Shown in pieces: positions 24,920 through 38,777 of a stretch of 64,000 nucleotides of DNA. A program made the position numbers and the translations under genes. How positions within the stretch are numbered: position 1 is the first letter of the stretch; each line of letters opens with the position of its first letter. This DNA comes from Cylicocyclus nassatus (taxonomy: Eukaryota; Nematoda; Chromadorea; Rhabditida; Strongylidae), in the NCBI GenBank assembly GCA_958299035.1, contig CATQJL010000316.1, forward strand, positions 28,712,012 to 28,776,011. Reading direction: 5' to 3'. A model generated the notes under the pieces. The model searched no databases, was not told where the DNA came from, and worked only from the letters and a program-made list of their open reading frames with translations.

Positions 24920-25375
24920 TAATTTACTGGTGACATGAAAACTTCACAAGAAGCGAAAATATGGACATGGACGTGCAAACATTCAATGCTTGCACAGGAA
25001 TTATGCAGAACAATTGAAGGACAAAGCATTTACAGAAGGAAAATAACACTAAAAGGAATAATGAGGGAAATTTCTCGGAATGGCACATTGCCAGATCCAC
25101 TTGGCGGTTTGCCAGTGTCTCGCTGCGTAGCTGCCCATCACTCCCAACGCACGCACATGGGACAGACGAGCGCAGAGCATATTTTCTCGCAAAAAACATG
25201 CACTTACGGCGGCTGGTTCGATCTGAGTGGGAAGAGCGTATTTTCGTAGCCGATATGACTAAGCCATGCAACAAAAAAAAAATGCCGTACTCTCAAACTC
25301 CCTAAAGTTGATGTTATTCTCCCGGCTACGATGAAATGTGATAGCGAAGGATGTGAAACTGAGAAGAACATGCGA

Positions 25376-26063
25376 ATATGATGTAAGCTTCTAATGCACA
25401 CATTTTTGCCGAATTTTACCATCTTATGTGAGGATTACGGTAGGTTTACGGTACTTGTGAAAAACTTTAGAATGCATCAGATTTTGCTGAAACTTGGCCT
25501 ATAGGGCTTATTTGACATGCTGGTCACAAAAATGAGATCCGTTTCGCATGAAAAGGCCTCGTTAGTGAGATCAAAAAATGAATTTCTTTTTAGCGACAAA
25601 TGAATATGATATTCGTGTTTACCGCATAGGATTACCCTATAGTGCAAAGTTATAGCGAATTCTGACTTTTCGCAGCTTAGTATTTACAAATTGCCTTCAA
25701 AACTTGACGCATTTGACTTGTTCAACTTCTCAAAGGCGCTCCACCTTAATTTAAGTTTAAATTTCATTTCTTTTTCACTGATTCCAATGTGCCAACTTCC
25801 AGCTACATGCGGCCTATAATTGCTTTTTCATATGTTTGAATCAGGTTTCGTAGGGCTTCATGTTTGCCAAAAAATCGTGAAACCTCGATTTTCAGCAGTT
25901 TTCAAAAAATGCTTAGATTTTTTGTACTACTTTATCAAAAATCAAGCGGTTTGCGCATACTTGCAGCTTACATCACAATCTACATGATGCCACAAAATGA
26001 GATTGCTACATAAAATAGGAAAAAAGTTACGGGAAAAGTTGCAAAACTTATGTGCCAACCTAA
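25376..26063. mobile_element. Mariner-like MITE, left-truncated (copy 2)
   Basis: Identical to 13,097-13,784. The left terminal repeat and first 85 bp are missing because the duplication starts inside the element. The right end, with its TA, is present at 26,063-26,065. Confidence 0.85.
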
Positions 26064-26549
26064 TACTAGATGCGATAGTGAAGGGGGGAGGGATCCTTGC
26101 CCTCATGAGTAGAGGGCTAGAGCACCACTTAATTGCCAGCCGAAACTGTTCTCCCTTCTGCCAATGTCTATGTTTTTACTTGATTGAAGCAGCAGCGCCT
26201 ACTTTATTTTAGTATACCGAAATCCCCAATGCGATAGCACATCCTTTGAAAGTGCAATGACATACTTTGCAGAAATGCTCGAAGAAATCAGGACTGCGTC
26301 ATTTTGGGATCTTTCAACCCGCCAAGTACTTGTTGGTAAGCGGTAGTTTGGGAGCCCACGGCTGTGTCTCCAGCTTCGCGAAACTTCTGCGGCTTATGGA
26401 AATTTATGGCTTACACAAATTAGTAAAATGCGCTACTCAAGGACAGCAGTGTCGCTTGATCTTGTGTTCTCCAATAAAACTTATAAAAATTCAAGTTTGC
26501 GCACCCTTTTCTATATCGGGCCCATCGCTCTATAGCTTTTAGGGTGCGT
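26064..26549 (+). pseudogene. Non-LTR retrotransposon fragment, 3' part (copy 2)
   Basis: Duplicate of 13,785-14,270 with the same frameshifted endonuclease remnants. The 5' part (VVNARSICNK block) is absent from this copy because it lies outside the duplicated unit. Confidence 0.6.
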
Positions 26550-26685
26550 AAGCGTCACGGAGTTGTTTCGCCAAAGATGTACTGCGCTGTACTGTACTGC
26601 TACCTGTACCGCTCTACTGTACTGTACTGTAAAGATGTACATGTTTTACTCCTTTCGTCCCTTTCCTTAAACGGAGTTTCAGAAT

Positions 26686-27431
26686 CTAGACCCCCTGTGC
26701 TCGATTACCCCCTGTGTGAACTCCCAGCCCCGTAGCTCAAACTTTGCAAAAAAATCGATAAAATCGATAAAAGTAATCGATAGTCCTGAAAACCAATATT
26801 GTATTCGGAATCCCCATGCTCGATTACCCCCTGTGTGAACTCCCAGCCCCGTAGCTCAAACTTTGCAAAAAAATCGATAAAATCGATAAAAGTAATCGAT
26901 AATCCCGAAAACCAATATCGTATTCGGAATCCCCATGCTCGATTACCCCCTGTGTGAACTCCCAGCCCCGTAGCTCAAACTTTGCAAAAAAATCGATAAA
27001 ATCGATAAAAGTAATCGATAATCCTGAAAACCAATATTGTATTCGGAATCCCCATGCTCGATTACCCCCTGTGTGAACTCCCAGCCCCGTAGCTCAAACT
27101 TTGCAAAAAAATCGATAAAATCGATAAAAGTAATCGATAATCCTGAAAACCAATATTGTATTCGGAATTCCCATGCTCGATTACCCCCCTGTGCCAACTC
27201 CCAGCCCCGTAGGTGAACTCAGCAAAAAATCGATAAAAATCGATAAAATCGATATCGATCGATGACGAAAAGTAGCCTATGACACCCGCCGGGTCCCGAA
27301 GTGTATGTGTGCCAAGTTTGGTCCGGATCGGTTCAGAAATGGAATTTTCTATTCGGAACATACGTACATACATACAGACATACAGACATACAGACATACA
27401 GACAAACAGACATTCAGCTTTATATATAAGA
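26686..27431 (-). mobile_element. Helitron, 5' part with ATCGAT repeats (copy 2)
   Basis: Duplicate of 14,407-15,152, with the same intact 5' TC end and the same tandem units. Confidence 0.6.
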
Positions 27432-27619
27432 TTCGAATATTATTCGATTCGAAGGCTTCCATTTCCGAATAATATTCGATAGTCGAATATTCGAAATTTT
27501 CGACTTTCGAATGATATTCGATATTCGAACTTTCGGAGTTTTCAATTTTCGAATAATATTCGATAGTCGAATATGCGAGAATTTCGATTTTCGAATATTA
27601 TTCGATATTTCGAATTTCC
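27432..27619. repeat. TTCGAATATTATTCGA-rich tandem repeat (copy 2)
   Basis: Duplicate of 15,153-15,340. Confidence 0.6.
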
Positions 27620-29504
27620 CCAAGTATTGTGCACATGCATGGTGTCTGCGGGCCTCTCGGTTGAAAATTCATCTGGTATGAGTCCGATTTTTATTCGTCT
27701 CTGTTTGATTTCATGAGATCTACCCCGTGTTAATAAAAGGATTTTTAGTGATACTTCATATAAATAGAGAATTCTTTCTCAAATCAGATAGGAAGAACCG
27801 GATGCACGAGCGGTCACGGTGACGGCTATCATCCACTATAACCGGCCAGGGGGGGGGGCAGTTACTGAGCCGGGTTAGCAGCTGCGGCGATCGGCCGAGC
27901 GTCCACATGACTGCGGCGATTGCTGGCGGATGAGCGCCCACGATGACCAAGCGAGCGGTGCGCGCTCGTCCGATACTTTTGCCTGAAATGCTGCCCAGTG
28001 CGAGCCTCTCGAAACAGAAGTGATGCACTGGTAGAATATATAAGAATAAAATTCAATATTTTCTTATTTCACGGCGTAAGACAAAAACATCACATACAAC
28101 AACTCTAAACATTCTTTGTCATCTGGAAAAATACATCTGAATTCAATAAATTCTTCGGTAACAACAAAAATTAGTAAGAAACTGTACAATACAATAACAA
28201 AACGATATGAGCAAAAAATACACGGGTGTCTTTATAAAGCTAGGACCCAGTTAGCAGGAACCGAGATACAGTAAAAAGAACTCTATGGACTCCGTTATTA
28301 CACCGTGATAGGTCGGTTTCACGACACCGAACCCAATGAAATTGCATACCTACATTCTCTAATGATTAGAGATTTGGAAGCCGAACAAGAGCACTCACGC
28401 GGAAGCAGAGCAGATCTTCACGCGTCTAATAACTTGGATTTTTCGCAATAACAAAAAAAAATTAGACGACAGACATACAGTGAATATTACAACAGCACTT
28501 ATGAAAACACGCTCGTTACACTTGTTATCACTCTTTCTTTTGACAAAATGAGAATCTAGAAAGCAAGACGTTGAAGTGATTGAATTGGGAAAGGATATGA
28601 CGCTAAGCACGCGCATAACCTAATCGATGACTGAAAGCTTTAAAATAGGATTTTGATAGGGAGAGAAACAGAACGAAAAGAAGTGAGATTGCATAAATAT
28701 GCGCAATGGATGTATACCGCAGCACTGACCTTAGAGTGTCAAGGAAGCGCGCCTTGGCAAGAAGGGGCGAACTGATAAAGAAGTGGACAGAGTGCATCAA
28801 AATGTCAAGCGGTCAATGCAAGCACAGATCGGCACCAGATTTAGGAAGCACCAGGAAAGACCCAAGAATAGGGCCGTTAACTAGAGATACATAGGAAAGC
28901 TACGAAAGATAGAAGAACTGTAGTAACGCAGCTCATATACGATCTGGCAAGCTACCAAAGCATAGCTTCAAGGACTACAGCTGCAAAAGCAATGAGCTCA
29001 GAAGAATTTGCGGTCTCAATTTTCATGGAGCAAAACTGATTTTAAATGCCTTTTTCCTGATTTACGCCCTTTCTCACTACAGAATATTCAAGCATGTTCG
29101 CTTTGCCGTCGATATAACAGTTATTAGGTACATTGGCAATGTCTCCTGTAGTCCCGAAGCGACTATACATGAATTACAGCAAGTGTTAAAGAGCGCTTGT
29201 AAAATGACTAGGGAAAGCCATCACAGCGTAACCGACCTGCTTCGAAGCAGTGTCTAATTAGGCTATGCTTTCGCACCTTCGAGAAGGCAATGGCAGAGCG
29301 AATGAAGCGAGTGGTACGGATCAATGTGCTAAAAGTACTACAAAGCCAGACATCACGTGTTCCAGCATTTGTTTGAGTAGCCATACAACTTCCCTCCTCT
29401 ACTACAGCAACTTGCTGTATTTTTGCCTAAGGATAAGCCACTAGCCATGACACAGTTCAAATGCGGCGGCAATGAGCCTCGGATACATGATGCTGGTCGT
29501 AAGA
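27620..29504. other. 3' flank of the deubiquitinase gene (copy 2)
   Basis: Duplicate of 15,341-17,225. No gene recognised. Confidence 0.4.
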
Positions 29505-32500
29505 TTAGAAAGCGCTCGTTTGACTGGATGCAGTGGTTTTTTCATCGTATTGCATCGCATTATTGATGATATCACTGACAACGGCCATCATTCTCGTATA
29601 TACATTGTCCGCTTCCGTATGATCTGCCAATCCTAGTATCGACAATTGATAGCTGACCTGAAATAGGAAGTCGGATCATGCCGAAGTGAGCATCGAGACC
29701 TATTACGATCAAGGTAGAAGCTAGGGTGCAAGGTGCGAAAGGTACAGAGAACACGTCTCATTTCAATCATTAAAGAAAAAAAAAAGGTCCTCAGCATTAG
29801 CTAAAGAATTTAGCCACATTCTGACCTCTTTAGCTTGCTTACCTGCTCCATTTCATGACATATATCCGTTGCTTGTGAGATGCACGTCTGATATGGAACT
29901 TCAAAATGACGATCCGGTTGAGTTGCACCATGGATCCTCTGTAAAACGAAGTAAGAGGACTGAATCGACAACATAATCAGTAAAAACCAATTCATCCAAG
30001 TAATAATTTACTCTCACAAAGTTCTAATCAAAATGATCTTTACTTACCCGTGTTATTTCCCTTTTCTGATTAGCAGCTGCCGTATTTGGGAAAACCGCTC
30101 CAATCATGCTTAGGGTGTCGTTTATGTGACATATTATCTAAACGTAGCGCTTATCTCTTACATACTTGGTCAAAAATAACAATCAAATTACTGACCTTAT
30201 CTGAATCCCTGCATCCTTCTCGAGCCCACAAGGCCAAACGATGGACCGCGAGTTCGAAAGAGAGCAGTGAACCAAGTAGAAACTGGGCAATATCTTCTCG
30301 TGGTGCAACACGATCAACCAAATATTGGACTATCGTAGCAAACAAGCTCTAAAATTCATTCAGAGTATATCAGTTTGTACTTTCCTAAACAATCTGTAAA
30401 ATGTAAAAAAAAGACCAAAAATACATGAATACATGTTACAATACCAAAATACATGTTCATTTTGTGGATGAGAGCAGAAAAAAACAAGGCAGCTGCTTTT
30501 CAGTAAAACTTACCAATACTGGAATTATATTGAGCCCACGGATGATATGACCTGGTATAGCACATTCCGCATGCTGCTGGTATTGTACTCCCTGGAGATG
30601 ACATTATCTACTTCTGAGAAAAAGAAAAGATGTAAGCTGACCTGAATGTTGCCGATTTCTATGTAGACACGGTCGTATACATGAGTGACACATCTCGCCA
30701 TTTTTAAAAGCTTCACCAAAGTCTCGATCGCTTTCGAAGACCTAAGCAACGGAAAAAATCAGGCAAGTTCAACAAACTCGATGAAATGTAAAAACTTGGA
30801 AGGGAGCAGCTTTTCTAACACTCAGGCAAACTTTGACCTGAAGATCAAACAATTCGCTCCACCAGGAAACAGCAGCATTACAGCGATGGTATAGAACACT
30901 GATTTACTGATTATGAGAGCAAAAGTCAAGACATGTTCTCCAGTGTTTGAACGCTGAACAACGCTCTGCATTGCATATCAGCTGCAAGCAACGAAAAAAA
31001 AAGACTTGCAATTGCATTCAACAAGACATGCCGATAGCGCTAAGCTAATCATTACTGAGACTGAAGAAATTAACGAATTCCAATGCGCTTAAAATCTGTG
31101 AAAGAACCATGAAATCAATAGATAAAGGACTGATGCCTGGGATAAAAAGAGACACGAGCATTGCAATCTTTTCGAAAGAAAAGAGAACATATGGAAATCG
31201 TGATAGTCATCGCTGACAATTTGATCAATGCTATAGAGCTTTCCTGAAAAAAGAAATGAACGTTTACTATTCTGAGAGGACTATTGACAGCATAACTGTT
31301 GAGATATGTGAGCATGAGGTATCCAAATCAATGATAGATCACTCACAATCTTGGCAAATTTGCAGCGTTGTTGCGATTGATATCGGTTGCCACTAGCCGC
31401 ACAACACTCCACAGAGTCTTTACAAGATCATACAAATGAGATGCCCGCTGAAATACTCAAGGTAGTGTTGGAGAAGATAAAACACAAGGCAGAACATACT
31501 TGGAAAAGCACGATGTAGTGAGGAGCGAAAGGTATTTTTACGAACTCGGCAATTTCATCACGTGCACATCTTGCCACATCTCTGCAAGGAGAACGTTATC
31601 AAACGAATGAGTAGCAAAAGATTCGCCTTTTTGGATGAGAAAAAATTTAAGATTCAGACCGGGAAAAGAATCGACTAGTAAACAACTCACTCGATTTCTG
31701 AATAGGTAAACGCCTTAACAAGGGCAAAACGCATTGTTTTAGCGGGATACCGATAACCCATAGTGTAGTAAAACTCTGGTAGGCTTCGAAGAGGACGAGC
31801 TTGTGCGTTATTGCATGGTACGTTGTCTATCTCATTGTAAAAGTTGCTGATCACCTAAAAACTTTATTGCAACAAAAGAACACGAGCAAAAAACAACCCA
31901 ATAAAATTTCATCAGAGTGTAAACCGCAGAAATAAACTTTGATCAAAACAATTTTGCAAAAAAAAAGATTCACCTTGTTATAAATTTCCATAAGTTTCAC
32001 TTCCAAACCAGCAGCCTCGGTTTTTCGCATCAATCTGCAAAACACTTGCGAACGCGTGCCCCGCACTGCATACAATAATAGAAGTACTTACGCGATGAAC
32101 ATTGGTTTCAGAACATTGAGATAGAGCAACTTGGCCTGATTTTCATAAACAATCTCAGGTGTTACATTGTTTGGGTAAGTCGCCTTGTTGAACTCCATGA
32201 TTGCAAACAGCTGAACACGACAATACACTGTCAAATACGTTTGACGAACTGTGGTACCTTTCGCCGCTCCATTTCAAATGTTGATTCATCAATCCAAGGC
32301 TCACAATACATCTTTAGAGCTACAGCCAGGTTCTCATGATCAGCCAACGCCTAAAATTCGACAGACCTTGTCTCAGTAACACACAGATAATAAACATCTG
32401 CGAAGCTAGAGATTTCTTGATTGTGGGTAAAAGGATATATGATGATGGAAAGAAATTATACAGATAGCAAGGAGCTATTCATTTTGCAGAACAGTAGAAG

Positions 32501-35500
32501 TAAATCTGAATCTATGTGTATTGAATAAACTGCCAGACACGGCCAAGCTAAAATGAGTAGAAGACAAAGAAGTGAGAACGGCGGATAGAAATAAGAAATA
32601 AAGAATCCGGCCATTTCTTACCGCTTCCGTTGGTGTAGCACTAAGCATCTGCTCATTGTCGTTGATAGGAGGCGGAACTGGTGAAAATCCATTTCCGCGG
32701 TCTTCGTTTGGTACCTCATACACATCAGCATTCCCTCGAGCATCCTCATTTTGAGTGCAACGGTAGTGCTCGATTTGACTTTCGAGAGCCTCATTGTCGG
32801 CAAAGACCAATTGGCGGACATCCTCAGCCAGAAACTTTGAAGCTGTGCAGTCATCTGAAACCTCAATATGTTTTGATCGCGTACCCACTTCCTATGATCA
32901 AAATTTTCACCCGCAAAAAGCCATGGTTCCGCAGCTGAGCTGACGTACAAGAGGAAGTATGCAGATGTTGTTCGTGTACCTCCGACCGCTTCCGCTTCGA
33001 TATCGCTCCAAGCGGCACTTTCCACTCTTTGATCGTTGAACTTCTCCCAATGGTCATCGTCAACTCCTAAAAAAATCTTTTCCACTGAATGTCAACTAAA
33101 GAACGAATGAAACACACCCTTTCTAACATACGCCCAGTAGTGTCCTGCATTAGCATGGCCTTGATGGATTGCCACAGCATGAAGGTGGTATCCGCGATGC
33201 TTCAATTCCTCAATTTCATAGATCTCATCAATCGCCTTCAGCAATTCCCCCTCGCGCATTTGTAGCTCTATAAAAACATGAAGTATAGCAAAGTCAAATG
33301 TGCAGTCAGATAGTGCATGAAACTCACGCTTATGCTTCGTTCGTAACTCGTTGATAGAGTTCTCCAGCTCAGGCATAAATCCATACAGCTGAGCCAAGTT
33401 CGTGGCGGTTGGTGCAACTGCAAATATCTTGATAGACTAATTGCGCAATTAGATAAAATGTCTTACTGGGTGGTTTATCTTCCACAAAAGATTGAGCCTT
33501 ACTAGCTGGGCCAGCCAAAGGAATAGGACACGTGTCATCATCCATTTTCTCACTTGCACCACTAAAACAGATGTCACTACTTGCAATTTGCCTTCAAAAA
33601 AACCTATACAAATGCAGCAGTTGGTAATATTCACGTAAATGTGAGCTCTAATGAACTGAGACTATTGTACCAAATTGTGGTCGATAAAACAACAATAACA
33701 GCATGAGCATTCCTTATCAGCTTACCTATCAGACTTCTCTCCCTCCACGAACCGTAGTGTAGCTTTCAAAATATTCACGATCCTGTCCGTATGATCGCCA
33801 ATAGGAAACTCATTCATCCTGAAGAGTAAAAAAATGAAAGCACTGCAATTTCCATTAGCTACCAAGACCTACCCTTTCAAAGCAGCACGAACGTCAGATA
33901 GCTCATTGCGCAGTCGATTTCTTTCCTCGCGCAAACGAGACACGATATCGTAGTTGCTAAAAAACTAACATTTTTGATAGAGTAAAATGCGACTACTGCG
34001 ATAACCTCGCCATATAGCGATCCATGAAGATGGTACGAGGAAAATGGAATCGCATGTTGAGCTTTTCTGTTTCTCCTTTCGTTCCGTTGAAAAAATAACG
34101 ACCCAGAGAGAAAATCAAAACAGCGGGTAACGACTCGAACCATGGCTAAATTACGAAAATGAATATGAGAATAAGTGTTATAGACCAAAAAATAAAGCTG
34201 TTCGCACCTCCTTTCCAGAATCGTTAAGAAACTGGTGTGCTTCGAGAGCGTCATGGAGATTTCCATGAGAAACGTGGATAGGGAACAAAGAAGTGTACTC
34301 CAGTTTTGTCCAACTTTTATCTGCAACACAAAAATTGGACAGATAGAATGTTGAAATTTTGGCTCAAACGGTTCTTCTGAGAAAATCATTCGTGTATGTT
34401 TTAAAACGTAAACAACCAGAATTATGGCTGGCTCTGTAGAAAGCCCAATTGAAAGCCATCAGTATTTCAGGATAGAATCTAATCCAATCCAATGTAACCT
34501 CACGAAGAATAGCCACCAACTCAAAAACATATCAATAAACGACATACCATTCGTAGCCCGTTCTGCCTGATACCCATGAAACAGATCACGTATCCAATCA
34601 AGATGCGTTCGTGATGGCGGCCCAGGAGCTGGTTGGTCAGTAACTAAACCTTCAAATCTCCATAGATAATGCATATGCAGAACAAGGATCCCACTTACCC
34701 ATACTTTCAACCTTTGCCTCTTCCTTCTGATTTGAAACATTGCCGTCGCCAATGACAGGAGTCGGCTCTATCGATGCTGCAGGTGAGGTTTCCATCACAT
34801 CAAAACTACGGCTGGTCGTAAGTGGTGTCGAAATTTGCGGAGCCTAAATGACAAATTGGAGCAGAGTAAAGTAAGATCTTACGATTTCGCACTTACACCG
34901 ATGATCTCTGCTGCGGCATCCTTCATGTGCTCATCTTCCACACTGGGTGTAGCCAAACCCTTTTCCATCCATTCCATCAAGCTCGACATCATTTCAGAAG
35001 CATCCTATTTAGCCCAGCGTAAACAAACCAAATGAGGCATGAAAATATAAAGAAACACCTGCTGGCGTCCAAGTATGACGTCGCTTCTGCTTCGGGCAGC
35101 CAATGCACTAACAATTTTCAATGCTTCTGATGGATCAATGTATCGCCTATTTCCTATGTCCATACTTGCAAAAAGAAAGCGCATTTTGTCAACCAAATCG
35201 CCTTCGGTTGCTTGCTGAAAAAAATGAACAATTTGATAGAAGAAAGAGAAAGGCGTACAACACATACAAATACTTACTTCCTCATTTACTATGTCAGAAC
35301 TTTGAGGAACATATTCGTAGACTACACGTCGAAATCGAGGCAAGTGGAACAGCAGTTGAGCTACAACGTTAAACCAGCATGTGTTACCGGTGTTATGTAG
35401 GCCAACCTGTAATACCGTGTTATAAGGAAAGAGATAGAAATTTCTCGCACTTCTTGGTTTGAATTCTAATTAACTTTTCAGACTATAGCTAGAATCGAGC

Positions 35501-37190
35501 TCTAATCAAAAAATGAATCAGTCTCCCAATCACAAGCACAGTGATAGCTATGTAAATATTCAGCTAGCTACATGATTTTGACAAAATGCAGATAACATAT
35601 GAGAATCAGATCCTCAGAATACAGAAAAAACCATAATAGTTCAAATTTACCGATACGCCTTCTTTTCTGAGCATCTCTTCAGGATTTGCTGGTAGTGATG
35701 AGTTATAAGAGCGATTCCCAGGTGGGCCTTGTGAAATGAGAGATTCGGCTATGGCTCTGCATATAAAGATTGAAAAAGGGAAACCAAATCATCAAACAGC
35801 TAACTTTTCTATGTCACTCTGTTCTCTCTCAGCTGCAGACGGTAGCGCTGGCATGGGAGTAGCTGTGGACGTAGCAGTGGAGCCAGTGCATGTTGTAGGA
35901 ACCACATGAACGGCTCCACCTTGCTGTGCCATCTCAGCGGCAGCTTCTTCAATGGTCTGCATGGGTCGATTAGCGCAGGTCTGGACCTGAAGGGAACGTA
36001 CACAAAAATGTTGGGCATTAGCTACTTCATAACAGAATGCGAGAGAGATTGCTGAGTTGCTCCACTTAGCAATCCGACGTGAAAGGTAAAACAGCAAAGG
36101 GTAGAGTCAAGTTCTTGCTCTTTCATTTAGAGATGTCCAAGCTTTTTCAATCAAGTTAATCAACATTTGTCAGTTCGACTCGGAGCTCAAAAGAACGCGG
36201 ACAGTTTGCTTGTTCGCCCAACCCGATAAGAATATGTGCGCGATCAATCAAGTTCTATCTAAACGCTCCTTCCTTAGAGTGTGACTCAACGTTCGCAAAT
36301 GGCGTCAGAACAAGGCACATGATACGATAAAACGACGTAAAAATGACTAAACAAATATAATCGCTCAGAAGAGATATAATTATCGTAAAAAGAATCGTGT
36401 TCGGCATGTAAAACAAAATTGTTTACCGGACGCGGAGTTTGTGAGCGTTGTTGCTTCTCATTAGTCTGATTCAGTTCATCCATATAAACTCCAACAACTT
36501 CTTGTAGATACTCTTCCTCATTGTTATTCTTCTGACTACGTAGTCGAGGATGCTGAAACTCAAGATGATCAGATAATGAGTTTGGAGGAATAAGACAACG
36601 TTCAAAAACAATTACAAAACACGTATTACATTGAAATAAGAGAAGTAGCTTTTAGTGAAGCTCACCCTGATGGCTTTCAGGCATAGATCCTCGTTGAAAT
36701 CCGACGACCCGAGAAATGATCGGATATATTCTATCGTACATTGCTCCTCCACGCTTGGGCCCCCGCCAGTCTAGAAAAATATAGATGGAAATTCGAATAA
36801 AAAATGTAGTATTTTACCTCTCGAAATGTTACTGCAAGAGGAGGTGCTGGAGCTTTCGCGTTATAAGCAGGAGGAGGTGATTTCGTAGGAACAAACATCG
36901 GTTGTTGCGCTCTGTGAGTCATATCTGACTGCTAAACGGATAACATTGCTTAGAATCAAAATATTAATTCATTAGTGAAGGTCAGATAAGCAGTGGAACA
37001 AAGAATTGAGAAAGATGGGAAAAGAATAAAAAAATTGTTAGAAATGAAAATTAACAAAAATGATAAGAATGAAACTTACACTACGAAAATGCTTGTTGCC
37101 GACGTTTGTGGGATCGAGCCTGGCTTGAAAATCTGCAGGTTCGGGGTTCTGCTGAATATCCATAGAGTCCTTCTTGTTTATATCGGCCAT
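29505..37190 (-). CDS. USP25/USP28-type ubiquitin hydrolase, copy 2
   Basis: Exon for exon the same as the gene at 17,226-24,911 with 12,279 added to each coordinate (first exon 37080-37190, last exon 29505-29657). The Cys box is encoded at about 35,278-35,406 and the His box at 33,118-33,267. Both copies look intact, so both could make the full protease. This copy keeps the natural upstream flank beyond 37,654, whereas copy 1 is followed after 464 bp by the truncated MITE. If the duplication is real, this copy is the better candidate for the original regulation. Confidence 0.9.
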
Positions 37191-37192
37191 CT

Positions 37193-37198
37193 CTGAAG
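37193..37198 (-). promoter_or_regulatory. Probable trans-splice acceptor before USP start (copy 2)
   Basis: Same CTTCAG acceptor two bases before the ATG as in copy 1. Confidence 0.5.
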
Positions 37199-37654
37199 TA
37201 ATTTACTGGTGACATGAAAACTTCACAAGAAGCGAAAATATGGACATGGACGTGCAAACATTCAATGCTTGCACAGGAATTATGCAGAACAATTGAAGGA
37301 CAAAGCATTTACAGAAGGAAAATAACACTAAAAGGAATAATGAGGGAAATTTCTCGGAATGGCACATTGCCAGATCCACTTGGCGGTTTGCCAGTGTCTC
37401 GCTGCGTAGCTGCCCATCACTCCCAACGCACGCACATGGGACAGACGAGCGCAGAGCATATTTTCTCGCAAAAAACATGCACTTACGGCGGCTGGTTCGA
37501 TCTGAGTGGGAAGAGCGTATTTTCGTAGCCGATATGACTAAGCCATGCAACAAAAAAAAAATGCCGTACTCTCAAACTCCCTAAAGTTGATGTTATTCTC
37601 CCGGCTACGATGAAATGTGATAGCGAAGGATGTGAAACTGAGAAGAACATGCGA

Positions 37655-38770
37655 CGTTGCGTAGCAAACTCTATGGCGTCCGGCTTTGTTTATTTTTGTT
37701 GAGTGGAAAGATCCGGATGCGACTTGAATCTCACCCAGCAGGTGATTCAGGTTCTGAACGGCGCGAACGATTTGCAAAACAGCTAAAGCTTACAAAAAGT
37801 ACACATTTGTACGTGATATGTCATGTAGTTTGCAAGCTTGGAAAGTTCGAAAGGTGCTAAAGGACTGTGGCGCATACTATATTGCATTTCACAACGGCGC
37901 CCTTGCGTCCCTACTTCTCAGTGATGAAATATTTATTATATACACAATGTCGTCTGACCTCAAAAAAGTAAGATGTGAAACATGAGTCACACACTTATAG
38001 CAATTTCCTTGGCGACAGCGTATGCTTGGCCTGCCAGTCCGCCATAATTTGCTGATTAGACATCGTTTCATAATCACAAACAGCTGCGATAAATGCGGTG
38101 GCATCGTGGCAAATCGACGCCTGCCCAATGTATTCATCAAGTTTTCGCTCACGGTAAACCGTACGGGACCGGCCATACTATTCCAGGAGATGATTCCTGC
38201 GACTCCTGTAATTCCTGCAATTCTAGTGATTCCTCGATCCGATGTGCCGCACTACGGAGCGCTTTGTGAATTTCAGTATACATTGTTTTTTCGCAATATA
38301 CATTGTTACGGGACCCACAGGAATCACAGGAATCGCAGGAACTGCAGGAATCACAGGAATAGTATGGCCGGTCCTTACCAAACAGATGAACTGCTGAAAC
38401 GTTCGAAACAATGCCCGTATTTGCGTATCCTCACACGGGGATCGCGGACAAGTGTCTCCTTTCCACAGTAGCTGCTACCTTGGTCTGCGTCTCTGGCCAG
38501 CGGCACGTATGGCTAACATGTTTGCAACATGCAACAACATGTTGGCAGAACACTTTGGCTGCCAGCCTCAGCGCCAACATGTTGCCGCATGTTGCCAACA
38601 TATTGACCACGCGTGCCGCAGGTCAGAGACACAGACCATGGGTAGCAGTATTTGGGGGTAGGGCGTTAGGCGATACACCCAATTTTTTGGACACCAAGCA
38701 CTCTGGTGAAATGTCTTCGGCGGCAAAAACAGGGCGGGGGGGGGGGGGGTCGCTGATGCATAACTTGGCG
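37655..38770. other. Unassigned flank with two small fold-back repeats
   Basis: No gene recognised with confidence. A plus-strand ATG at 37,610 opens a Cys-containing frame (MKCDSEGCETEKNMRRC) that crosses the duplication edge. A minus-strand frame at about 37,988-38,165 (ERKLDEYIGQASICHDATAF) is protein-like but of unknown family. A fold-back with ends GGACCGGCCATACTATTCC spans about 38,165-38,375. Another, with ends TAGCTGCTACC...GGTAGCAGTA and many AACATGTTG words, spans about 38,467-38,650. Confidence 0.35.
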
Positions 38771-38777
38771 CCATTAA

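Larger units (their letters stand above)
13097..25375. repeat. 12,279-bp tandem duplication, copy 1
   Basis: Every position from 13,097 to 25,375 recurs 12,279 bases further right, with no difference or indel noticed, including a 10-G tract at about 15,570. The boundary is blunt: 13,096 differs from 25,375, and 25,376 differs from 37,655. The copy carries the mariner MITE (most of it), the retrotransposon fragment, a Helitron part and a whole deubiquitinase gene. Confidence 0.95.
25376..37654. repeat. 12,279-bp tandem duplication, copy 2
   Basis: It abuts copy 1 directly at 25,375/25,376, with no extra bases and no shared microhomology. Sequence to the right (37,655 on) is unique and would be the original upstream flank of the gene. 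Sequence left of 13,097 is the original downstream flank. Confidence 0.95.
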
